A program made the position numbers and the translations under genes. Positions 1 through 7,727 of a stretch of DNA of 64,000 nucleotides are shown here, one piece after another (the first letter of the stretch is position 1; every line of letters begins with the position of its first letter). The DNA is from Jejuia pallidilutea (lineage in GTDB: Bacteria > Bacteroidota > Bacteroidia > Flavobacteriales > Flavobacteriaceae): the NCBI RefSeq assembly GCF_002973595.1, contig NZ_PVEO01000003.1, positions 310,001 to 374,000 on the forward strand. Direction: 5' to 3'. Under the pieces are notes generated by a model. The model made no database searches. It had not been told where the DNA came from and saw only the letters and a program-made list of their open reading frames with translations.

Positions 1-1
1 T

Positions 2-544
2 AACTTTGTAACCTCCCAGGGTGATGGTTTTTTAGGGGGAATGAGTGCCACTGTAGACATTCCATTACGTTGGTACAACATAAGTTTTGGCATGCAGCTT
101 TCTGAAAATAATATTGATATTTTGGGGAGACCAACTTTAGTGAGTACTGAAAACGAATTTGTAAATTATAAACTTTTCGCGGCTCAAGTTGCCATGTTAT
201 TGCATATTAAAGCAATACCAAACCATTTTACTATTGATGTTGGCCCTATGTTGCAATACAATGGGAAACTAGAATTAAAAAATAAGGACCAAGAAGGCTA
301 TTACATAAACAATTACACAAACTTAATTGCCGAAGACATTACCAATATTTCCCAATTTAATTTTAATGGCGTGGTTGGCGCTTCTTTGGGGATTAGAAAT
401 TTTAAGCTAAAAGCACAATATATTTATGGGTTTACCAATATTTTGAATAAACTTGAAAACCAAAATTTAGATACCACAGGAGGCGATGCTCGTTTTAAAG
501 GCAACCAGAATATGTTGGTGTTGGGGGCGATGGTTTCTTTTTGA
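2..544 (+). CDS. Outer-membrane beta-barrel protein, C-terminal part (5' end cut by window)
   Basis: The reading frame is open from base 2, upstream of the first ATG at 41, so this is the 3' part of a longer gene; about 180 codons are visible. The product has alternating short hydrophobic and polar stretches, many aromatic residues, and ends in Val-Ser-Phe. A terminal Phe after alternating hydrophobics is the usual closing strand of an outer-membrane beta-barrel. The last strands read like a PorT/OMP_b-brl type barrel, but the family cannot be fixed from this piece. No terminator is visible before the next gene. Confidence 0.65.
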   Translation, partial: NFVTSQGDGFLGGMSATVDIPLRWYNISFGMQLSENNIDILGRPTLVSTENEFVNYKLFAAQVAMLLHIKAIPNHFTIDVGPMLQYNGKLELKNKDQEGYYINNYTNLIAEDITNISQFNFNGVVGASLGIRNFKLKAQYIYGFTNILNKLENQNLDTTGGDARFKGNQNMLVLGAMVSF

Positions 545-638
545 TAAACCTCCCTCTTTTTAATTTCACTAAAAACACTTAGGGCAAAATTTAACGCAAC
601 CAAATGCAAAAAATCGCATCTAATTTAAAACTACTATT

Positions 639-1451
639 ATGAAAAAAATATTAATTTTTACTTTAATTGGTTTTGTTTTTTTAGGTTGTAATTCTGACAA
701 TGATGAAGTCTTAAATGATTCTGATTATGCCGAATTTATAATTGAGAACTCTATTAATTCAGAAATTAATTTTATGGTAGAAGAAGTATATACAACTAAC
801 GAAATTGAAGAGCCAGTTTTAAAACTAAAATTAATTACCTCTGAAATATTCCCTTGTATTAACTACGGATTGTCAACTACTGAATTTATAAATGGTAATG
901 AACTAATTATAAGATTTGAGCAAATAATCGAATCCGAATTATGTTTTACAGCATTAGGACCTGCGATATCCTATATCGAATTGCCTGAAAACACAAATAG
1001 AATAACCTTTTTAAATGGAAGTGTAATTGATAAGTATTCTACAGACATCAATGAACAAAAAATATCTTTAACGCTTATCGAAAAAAACTTCACAACTTCA
1101 TTATACGATAAAACTTTTAGGATTCCTGAAAATTCATTTGCTTATATATGTGGAACTAATACAACGAACACAAATATTTATACAGATTTTTCAGATATTA
1201 TAGAACAAAATATTGATTTTATAGAATTTGAATTTGAAGGTGAAGGGAGAATACCTTACCCAGAAACAGCTGATGGACATTGGGTAAATCACCCTTCTAA
1301 ATATTATAAGTACACAGATTCAGTTAAATTTAACAGTTTAGCTACCATAATGAATGAATATTCTTCAAAAAATATAAAAGAAAATTCTGGAGTTACGATT
1401 TCAATATATAGCTGGAATAATATTAAATTTCACAGCTGGATTGAAAATTAA
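639..1451 (+). CDS. Hypothetical lipoprotein
   Basis: The 270-residue product starts with a lysine-led hydrophobic signal ending in a lipobox (Phe-Leu-Gly-Cys, Cys at about residue 17), followed by Asp/Glu-rich sequence. It is therefore probably a lipoprotein of the cell envelope. The mature part is rich in Asn, Ile, Glu and Thr with a few scattered Cys (for example near residues 74, 102 and 170), and no known domain was recognised. No clear TAnnTTTG promoter was seen upstream, and it has no obvious functional partner: the gene before is a barrel protein and the next is convergent. Very AT-rich codon use suggests a fast-evolving accessory gene. Function unknown. Confidence 0.7.
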   Translation: MKKILIFTLIGFVFLGCNSDNDEVLNDSDYAEFIIENSINSEINFMVEEVYTTNEIEEPVLKLKLITSEIFPCINYGLSTTEFINGNELIIRFEQIIESELCFTALGPAISYIELPENTNRITFLNGSVIDKYSTDINEQKISLTLIEKNFTTSLYDKTFRIPENSFAYICGTNTTNTNIYTDFSDIIEQNIDFIEFEFEGEGRIPYPETADGHWVNHPSKYYKYTDSVKFNSLATIMNEYSSKNIKENSGVTISIYSWNNIKFHSWIEN

Positions 1452-1611
1452 AAACTATACTGCTAAACATCTAAAAAATAATTACTAGCTTCAGCCTACT
1501 AACGAAAGTTCTCGTGTAATTTCCACCTGTGAGTTATTTGATAAATTTACTACTATACAAGCAACTAATCTTATACAAATACGTTTTATAACCTTTTTTA
1601 AGTTAAATTAA

Positions 1612-2121
1612 TTAATCTTGATAAGCTCCAGAAGAATACGTTAATTCGTAACTGTGAGTGTAAATTTCGAATACAATTCCAAAAGGATCTTCAACATAAA
1701 CCATTTTAAAAGGTTTTTCGTTTGGATAATATTCCCTTATGGGCATTCTTTGTTTTCCGCCGTATGCAACAATTTTATTTGTTAAAGCTTCAATATTAGG
1801 GTCTTGAACACAAAAATGAAAAAGACCTGTGTTAAAAGGTGTAAATTCTGGTGCTTCTTTTACACCATGAGGGAATGAAAATAGTTCAATACCTATACCA
1901 TCAGATGTAGACATGTGTGCAATCTCAAACGTATCCCAATGTTCCCCAAACACATCAATACACATTTGTCCTATAGCAGTTTCTCGTTCCTTTTTTACTG
2001 TTGATGGTGGCATAATAATATACCAGCCCATAACTTCCTTATAGAATTCTACCGCTTTTTTTATATCTGGAACTGTAATTCCTATATGCGAAAATGCTCT
2101 TGGGTATTTAGGTGTATTCAT
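1612..2121 (-). CDS. VOC (glyoxalase/dioxygenase-fold) family protein
   Basis: The 169-residue product begins with the typical first VOC module: a His in 'FSHIGITVPD' near residues 10-19, then 'AVEFYKEVMGW'. The second module has 'FHFCVQDPNIEAL' and 'VYVEDPFGIVFEIY', giving the paired beta-alpha-beta-beta-beta units of the vicinal oxygen chelate fold. The His and Glu residues at the expected places suggest metal binding. Members include glyoxalase I, extradiol dioxygenases and resistance proteins, and the substrate cannot be told from sequence. It lies 28 bp downstream of gltX on the same strand and is probably cotranscribed with it; no promoter is visible in the gap. Confidence 0.8.
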   Translation of the reverse strand: MNTPKYPRAFSHIGITVPDIKKAVEFYKEVMGWYIIMPPSTVKKERETAIGQMCIDVFGEHWDTFEIAHMSTSDGIGIELFSFPHGVKEAPEFTPFNTGLFHFCVQDPNIEALTNKIVAYGGKQRMPIREYYPNEKPFKMVYVEDPFGIVFEIYTHSYELTYSSGAYQD

Positions 2122-2149
2122 AATGTGTAGACTTTAAGTTAAAGACTAA

Positions 2150-3661
2150 TTACAGCCCTTTTATTGCGTTTTCAATGCGTTTTACCGTTTCATTTTTCCC
2201 AATCATAAACATAATATCAAAAACATCGGGCCCTTGTAAAGCACCAACTAAGGCTAAACGCAGTGGCATCATAACCTTACCAAAACCAATGTCGTTCTTG
2301 GTTATCCAACCTTTAATATCTTTTTGTAGCGCAATAACCGTAAAATCGTCTATATGTAAAACTATGTTTTTTACAGTTTTTAATACATCGGCTGTACCAT
2401 CCTTAAATGCTTTTTTAGCTGCTTTCTCGTCATAAGAGTTTGGCGCGGTGAAAAAGAAATGGCTTAATTCCCAAAAATCGGATATAAAGGTTGCGCGTTC
2501 TTTTATTAAGCCTATTACCAGTGAAATATAATTAACATCAATTTCTGAAAGTTCAGGTTGAGATAGTTTAAAAGCTTCTGCAAGAATATCATTATTTTGT
2601 TCTTGCATGTAATGATGATTAAACCACTTGGTTTTATCAGGATCAAAACGCGCTCCAGATTTGTTTACCTTTTCTAAATCGAAAGCTTCTATTAATTCAT
2701 TTAAACTAAAAATTTCTTGCTCAGTTCCTGGATTCCAACCTAAAAACGCAAGGAAATTTACCATAGCTTCAGGAAAATAGCCGTCTTCTTTATAGCCTCT
2801 GGATACTTCACCTGTCTTTGGGTCCTTCCATTCTAATGGAAATACAGGAAACCCTAGTTTATCTCCATCACGTTTACTTAATTTGCCTTTACCTGTAGGT
2901 TTTAAAATTAATGGTAAATGTGCAAATTCTGGGGCTTCCCATCCAAAAGCTTGGTATAATTGGTAATGTAATGCTAAAGATGGTAACCATTCTTCACCAC
3001 GAATTACATGTGTTATTTCCATTAAATGGTCGTCTACAATATTCGCTAAATGATACGTAGGCATGCCATCACTTTTAAATAATACTTTATCGTCCAAAAT
3101 ATTGGTGTCAATTTTAATATTCCCTCGAATGATATCTTTTAAATGCAGCGTTTCATCTTGTGGAGATTTAAAGCGAATAACATAGTCTTCACCAGCATCT
3201 AATTTGGCTTTTACCTCTTCTGCGGTAAGCGATAAGGAGTTGCTTAGTTTTAACCTGTTATGCCAATTGTATATAAATGTTTTGCCTTTAGCCTCGTGGT
3301 CCTTTCTATGAAAGTCGAGTGCTTCGGCTGTGTCAAAAGCATAATAGGCGTTTCCTGTTGCAATCAATTCATCAGCATACTTTTTATATAAATCTTTGCG
3401 TTCGCTTTGGCGGTAAGGGCCATATTTACCTGCATTTACAGGACTTTCGTCTGGTGGCATACCACACCAATTTAAGGCATTAACAATATACTGTTCTGCG
3501 CCTTCAACATAACGGTTTTGGTCGGTATCTTCTATACGTAAAATAAAAGTACCGTTGTGTTTTTTAGCAAATAAATAGTTGAACAAAGCAGTACGAACAC
3601 CGCCAATATGTAATGGTCCCGTTGGGCTAGGTGCAAAACGCACACGAACGTTTTTGGTCAT
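2150..3661 (-). CDS. gltX: Glutamate--tRNA ligase
   Basis: The 503-residue product is a class I aminoacyl-tRNA synthetase of normal GluRS length that charges tRNA-Glu with glutamate in the cytoplasm. The N-terminus has 'RFAPSPTGPLHIGGVRTALF' with the HIGH-like signature HIGG at about residues 18-21. The KMSKS-like motif appears as 'KLSKRDG' near residue 260. The helical C-terminal anticodon-binding region is present. It is followed by a VOC-protein gene 28 bp downstream. A TATCTTTG element lies 17 bp upstream of the start codon. The 'GEEWL' segment and the absence of Gln-specific features fit the Glu enzyme. Confidence 0.97.
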   Translation of the reverse strand: MTKNVRVRFAPSPTGPLHIGGVRTALFNYLFAKKHNGTFILRIEDTDQNRYVEGAEQYIVNALNWCGMPPDESPVNAGKYGPYRQSERKDLYKKYADELIATGNAYYAFDTAEALDFHRKDHEAKGKTFIYNWHNRLKLSNSLSLTAEEVKAKLDAGEDYVIRFKSPQDETLHLKDIIRGNIKIDTNILDDKVLFKSDGMPTYHLANIVDDHLMEITHVIRGEEWLPSLALHYQLYQAFGWEAPEFAHLPLILKPTGKGKLSKRDGDKLGFPVFPLEWKDPKTGEVSRGYKEDGYFPEAMVNFLAFLGWNPGTEQEIFSLNELIEAFDLEKVNKSGARFDPDKTKWFNHHYMQEQNNDILAEAFKLSQPELSEIDVNYISLVIGLIKERATFISDFWELSHFFFTAPNSYDEKAAKKAFKDGTADVLKTVKNIVLHIDDFTVIALQKDIKGWITKNDIGFGKVMMPLRLALVGALQGPDVFDIMFMIGKNETVKRIENAIKGL

Positions 3662-3678
3662 GAATTTATAATTTTGTG

Positions 3679-3686
3679 CAAAGATA
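3679..3686 (-). promoter_or_regulatory. Bacteroidota -7 promoter element for gltX
   Basis: On the minus strand the sequence reads TATCTTTG, a match to TAnnTTTG, 17 bp before the gltX start codon. The spacing is right for a short leader. No clear -33 TTTG was seen. Confidence 0.6.
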
Positions 3687-3785
3687 CAATTAACACATTA
3701 TTATAAAGACTGCAAAAAATAAAATTGTAGTTTAGTATATTAAAACAGTTTTACATTTCTGCTTTTACGGAAATATACCCAAATC

Positions 3786-6700
3786 ATGGAAAATTTTAAC
3801 ACCATACAACAAAATCTAGAGCAATTTATAAAGCGGTTCCATACCAACGAGTTGCTTAAAGGTGCTATATTATTTTTTGCCATAGGCTTATTGTATTTTC
3901 TGTTTACTCTATTAATTGAACATTTTTTATGGCTAAATACTACTGCCAGAACTATTCTATTTTGGCTTTTTATTACAGTAGAGTTGGCGTTGCTTATAAA
4001 GTTTATAGCTATACCCTTAGCTAAATTATTCAAATTAAAACAGGGCATAAATTATGAAAAGGCAGCAAGAATTATAGGACAACATTTTCCTGAAGTTGAT
4101 GATAAGTTACTTAACGTAATTCAACTAAAACATAGTAATACGCAATCTGAATTACTATTGGCTAGCATAGAGCAGAAATCGGCAGAACTTAACCCAATTC
4201 CGTTTAAATTGGCTATAAATTTTAAGCAAAATCTCTCGTATCTAAAATATGCCATTATTCCAGTAATTATATTGTTATTAGTGTACATAACAGGTAATTT
4301 TAGTTGGTTTAGCGATAGCTACAAACGCGTTGTAGATTATAAAACGGCTTACGAACCCCCAGCACCATTTAATTTTTATGTGGTGAATAATGATTTAAAA
4401 GCCATAGAAGGTAAAGATTTTAAATTATTAGTAAAAACAGTTGGGGATATTATACCAGAAAACGCACAAATAACTTACAATAACGACACTTATTTTTTGC
4501 AGCAAACAGGAGTAGGGGAATTTGAATATATTTTTTCCCAACCCCAAGAAGCCATACAGTTTCGTTTATCTGCTAACAATGTAAACTCAAAACCCTATAA
4601 TGTTGATATAGTTGAAGTGCCATCGTTGTTGAGTTTCAGTATGGCGTTAGATTATCCAACGCACACCAAAAAACAAGACGAAATTATAAAAAGTACTGGG
4701 AATGCTGTGGTGCCAGAAGGTACAAAGGTTACATGGCAACTTCAAACTAAATCTACCAACAGTGTTTTTCTTTATGCACAAGATACAACAAGTCTTAGTT
4801 TAGAAAAACAAGATGTTTTTGAAACCTCTAAAGTGCTTTACAGAAATTACAATTATACATTAAGTACAAGCAACACCAATTTAAAAAACTATGAAAATCT
4901 ATCTTTTTCAATCGATATTGTTAAAGATGAATATCCAGAATTAAATGTACAAATGAAAGTAGATAGCTTAGATCTACAAACATTGTACTTCTATGGTCAA
5001 GTTAGCGACGATTATGGTTTAAGTAAACTTCAAATAGTATATTATCCAACTGATAATGAGAATGATAAAAAGGTAAAGCAAATACCAGTTGGTACTTCAA
5101 ATGTTTCAGATTTTATTTATGCTTTTCCAGATAATTTAGAAATAGAAGCAGGAGTGCCTTATCAGATTTACTTTCAAGTATTTGATAATGATGCTGTTAG
5201 CAAGTACAAAAGTAAAAAAAGCGTCATATTTAATTACCGCAAACGCACAATAGAAGAAGAAAAAGAGAAAAAGCTCCAACAACAAAACCAAACCATTAAA
5301 GATTTAAACAAATCCCTTAAGAAATTTCAAGAACAAGAAAAGCGTTTAGATGAATTAACTAAAACAGGAAGGGAAAAGAAAACTTTAAATTTTAATGACA
5401 AAAAGAAATTAGCATCATTTTTCAAACGCCAAAAGCAACAGGATGAGATGATGAAAAATTTCAATAACAAATTGAAGAATAATCTAGAAGAGTTTCAAAA
5501 AGATGACAACAAAGAAGATCCTTTTAAAAAAGATTTACAAAATAGGTTAGAAGAAAACGAGCAGGAATTACAAAAAAATGAAAAGCTAATTGAAGAATTA
5601 GAAAAATTACAAGAAAAAATTAGCAATGAAGAGTTAATTAAAAAGCTAGATGAGGTTGCTAAACAAAATAAAAATAAACAGCGCAGTTTAGAGCAGTTGT
5701 TAGAGCTAACAAAACGTTTTTACGTAGAAAAGAAATTAGAACAATTAGCTGATGATTTAAAGCAATTAGCTAAGGCACAAGATAAGCTGTCTGATGCAAC
5801 AGATGATAAAAACACAAAAGAAAAACAGGATGCCTTAAACGCAGCATTTAAAGAATTTCAAAAAGCGTTAGAGCAACTTAAAAAGGACAGTAATGCGTTA
5901 AAGAAACCTGTAGATATTCCTCAAGATAAACTTGATGAAAAAGAAGTTAATGATGAGCAGCAAAAAGCAACTGATGCTTTAGAAAAAAAAGAAGCTCAAC
6001 AACAAGAAAATAGTAAAAGCGATACGCCAAATACAAAACAACAAAATCTAAAAAATGCTCAAAAAAGCCAAAAGAAAGCTGCTGAAAAAATGAAGCAAAT
6101 AAGCAATAACATGCAACAGTCTATGCAGTCCATGAGCGGTGAACAAATGCAAGAAGACATTGAGATGCTCAGACAAATTTTAGATAATCTAGTGTTGTTC
6201 TCTTTTGACGAAGAAGCGTTGATGAACCAATTTAAAACTATAGACGCTAACGATAATAAATTTGCAAACTACCTAAAAAAGCAAAATGCCTTAAAAGAAC
6301 ATTTTGAGCATATTGACGATAGCTTGTTTGCATTATCATTAAGGCAACCAAAACTCTCTGAAGATGTAAATAAGCAAATATCTGAAGTGTATTTTAATAT
6401 AGATAAAGCCCTAGAACGTTTGGCCGAAAACCAAGTGTACCAAGGTGTGTCTAATCAGCAGTTTGCTATTACAGCAACTAATAACTTAGCCGATATGCTA
6501 AGCGATATTCTAGATAATATGCAAGAGAGTATGAGTATGTCTATGGGTCAGGGCGGTCAAGGCGACATGCAGTTGCCAGATATTATTATGACACAGGAAC
6601 AACTTAACCAAATGATGCAACAAGGCTTGAAACAAGGTGAAAAGGGAAAACCTAAGGAAGGTGAAGGAAATGAAAAGGGCAAAAGTGAAAAGGAGGGAGA

Positions 6701-7241
6701 AGATGGTGAAAACGGTGAAAAAGGCAATAAAGGCGAACAAGGTAAGCATAATGGCCAACGTGCTAATAAGGGCAATAAAGGAGAAAATGGTCAAAAATTA
6801 GAAGGGGAAGGCCAAGGCGATGGGTTTTATAACGAAGCTTTACTTTATGAAATATATCAAAAGCAGCAACAACTTCGTGAGGCTTTGGATAACCGTTTGA
6901 AAAAAGAGGGTAAAGGCGGCATTGGTAGTAGCTTATCTAAGCAAATGGAAGAGATAGAATTGGAGTTGTTAAACAAAGGTTTTACCAACCAAACACTTCA
7001 AAAAATGATGAATTTAAAACATCAATTATTAAAGATGGAAAACGCAACATTTCAACAAGGTGAAGATAATAAAAGAGCATCTGAAACTAATAAAAAACAA
7101 TTCGATAATAACGCCAACAATCAAACCATAAGGGCCAAACAATATTTTCAAACCACAGAAATATTAAACCGACAAGCATTACCTTTGCAGCAAATTTATA
7201 AAAAGAAAGTACAGCAGTATTTTAAAAATAGCAATGATTAA
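3786..7241 (+). CDS. DUF4175 family giant membrane/coiled-coil protein
   Basis: The 1151-residue product has two hydrophobic helices near residues 23-48 and 53-78 and a third near 152-172. A beta-rich extracytoplasmic region of roughly 180-480 follows, then a long charged coiled coil of about 490-800 rich in Lys, Glu and Gln. Residues ~940-1015 are a low-complexity, collagen-like run of Gly-Glu-Lys/Asn repeats ending just before a helical C-terminus. This architecture matches the DUF4175 family of Bacteroidota, whose role is unknown; an envelope-spanning structural role is plausible but inferred. The start codon at 3786 sits after a weak TACATTTC element. It overlaps ybeY by 8 bp, so the two are translationally coupled. 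Confidence 0.85.
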   Translation: MENFNTIQQNLEQFIKRFHTNELLKGAILFFAIGLLYFLFTLLIEHFLWLNTTARTILFWLFITVELALLIKFIAIPLAKLFKLKQGINYEKAARIIGQHFPEVDDKLLNVIQLKHSNTQSELLLASIEQKSAELNPIPFKLAINFKQNLSYLKYAIIPVIILLLVYITGNFSWFSDSYKRVVDYKTAYEPPAPFNFYVVNNDLKAIEGKDFKLLVKTVGDIIPENAQITYNNDTYFLQQTGVGEFEYIFSQPQEAIQFRLSANNVNSKPYNVDIVEVPSLLSFSMALDYPTHTKKQDEIIKSTGNAVVPEGTKVTWQLQTKSTNSVFLYAQDTTSLSLEKQDVFETSKVLYRNYNYTLSTSNTNLKNYENLSFSIDIVKDEYPELNVQMKVDSLDLQTLYFYGQVSDDYGLSKLQIVYYPTDNENDKKVKQIPVGTSNVSDFIYAFPDNLEIEAGVPYQIYFQVFDNDAVSKYKSKKSVIFNYRKRTIEEEKEKKLQQQNQTIKDLNKSLKKFQEQEKRLDELTKTGREKKTLNFNDKKKLASFFKRQKQQDEMMKNFNNKLKNNLEEFQKDDNKEDPFKKDLQNRLEENEQELQKNEKLIEELEKLQEKISNEELIKKLDEVAKQNKNKQRSLEQLLELTKRFYVEKKLEQLADDLKQLAKAQDKLSDATDDKNTKEKQDALNAAFKEFQKALEQLKKDSNALKKPVDIPQDKLDEKEVNDEQQKATDALEKKEAQQQENSKSDTPNTKQQNLKNAQKSQKKAAEKMKQISNNMQQSMQSMSGEQMQEDIEMLRQILDNLVLFSFDEEALMNQFKTIDANDNKFANYLKKQNALKEHFEHIDDSLFALSLRQPKLSEDVNKQISEVYFNIDKALERLAENQVYQGVSNQQFAITATNNLADMLSDILDNMQESMSMSMGQGGQGDMQLPDIIMTQEQLNQMMQQGLKQGEKGKPKEGEGNEKGKSEKEGEDGENGEKGNKGEQGKHNGQRANKGNKGENGQKLEGEGQGDGFYNEALLYEIYQKQQQLREALDNRLKKEGKGGIGSSLSKQMEEIELELLNKGFTNQTLQKMMNLKHQLLKMENATFQQGEDNKRASETNKKQFDNNANNQTIRAKQYFQTTEILNRQALPLQQIYKKKVQQYFKNSND

Positions 7242-7650
7242 TTTTAATTACGAAACCGACTTTAAATTAAATAGCGAAGAGAAAATTTCTAAGTGGATTG
7301 TTGATACAATTTCATCTGAAAATTATAAATTACAAGAGATAAACTATATATTTTGCAACGATGAATATTTACATAAGCTAAATGTTCAATTCTTAAATCA
7401 CGACACGCTAACTGATATTATTAGCTTTGATGAGTCAGTCGGAAAAATTATACAAGGCGATATTTTTATTTCTGTTGAAAGAGTAGCCGAAAACGCTAAA
7501 GATTTTGGAGTTACTTTTGAAAATGAATTACACCGCGTAATGATACACGGTATTTTGCACTATTGTAGTTACAAAGATAAAACAGATAAAGATGCTATTT
7601 TAATGCGAGAAAAAGAAAACCACTACTTATCTGTATTAAACACATATTAA
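7234..7650 (+). CDS. ybeY: Endoribonuclease / rRNA maturation factor YbeY
   Basis: The 138-residue product matches YbeY, which is needed for 16S rRNA 3'-end maturation and ribosome quality control. The segment 'LTDIISFDES' near residues 49-58 corresponds to the conserved substrate-site region. The metal-site motif reads H-G-I-L-H-Y-C-S-Y-K-D (about residues 109-119). The first two His ligands are present, but the third, normally His in the HGxLHxxGYDH pattern, is Asp. From memory this GYKDK-like form is common in Bacteroidota, so it is probably a lineage variant and not a defect. The start overlaps the end of the DUF4175 gene by 8 bp. Confidence 0.92.
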   Translation: MINFNYETDFKLNSEEKISKWIVDTISSENYKLQEINYIFCNDEYLHKLNVQFLNHDTLTDIISFDESVGKIIQGDIFISVERVAENAKDFGVTFENELHRVMIHGILHYCSYKDKTDKDAILMREKENHYLSVLNTY

Positions 7651-7661
7651 AGATTTCAACG

Positions 7662-7669
7662 TATATTTG
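7662..7669 (+). promoter_or_regulatory. -7 promoter element for mnmG
   Basis: TATATTTG matches TAnnTTTG and lies 12 bp after the ybeY stop. Transcription from it would place the parS-like palindrome in the mnmG leader. Confidence 0.55.
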
Positions 7670-7687
7670 CACACTCAATTTTATGAT

Positions 7688-7705
7688 ATGTTCCACGTGG
7701 AACAT
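7688..7705. promoter_or_regulatory. parS-like centromere site (perfect palindrome), left copy
   Basis: An 18-bp perfect palindrome contains TGTTCCACGTGGAACA (7689-7704), which equals the ParB-binding parS sequence known from Pseudomonas and differs from the Bacillus form only in the T-to-C/A-to-G pair. It lies between the mnmG promoter and start codon. A run of seven T residues follows (7707-7713), so as RNA it could also fold into a short stem-loop resembling a terminator or leader structure. Confidence 0.75.
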
Positions 7706-7727
7706 GTTTTTTTGAAAAGGAAAAATT

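Noticed and set aside
6510-6794. Two minus-strand frames opposite the Gly/Glu/Lys-rich part of the DUF4175 gene
   Set aside because: They are shadows of a low-complexity coding region and give repetitive Leu/Phe/Pro/Ser-rich products.
7707-7713. Terminator for ybeY
   Set aside because: The T-run follows a parS-like palindrome downstream of the mnmG promoter; a role as parS or leader element explains the conserved symmetry better, although termination is not excluded.
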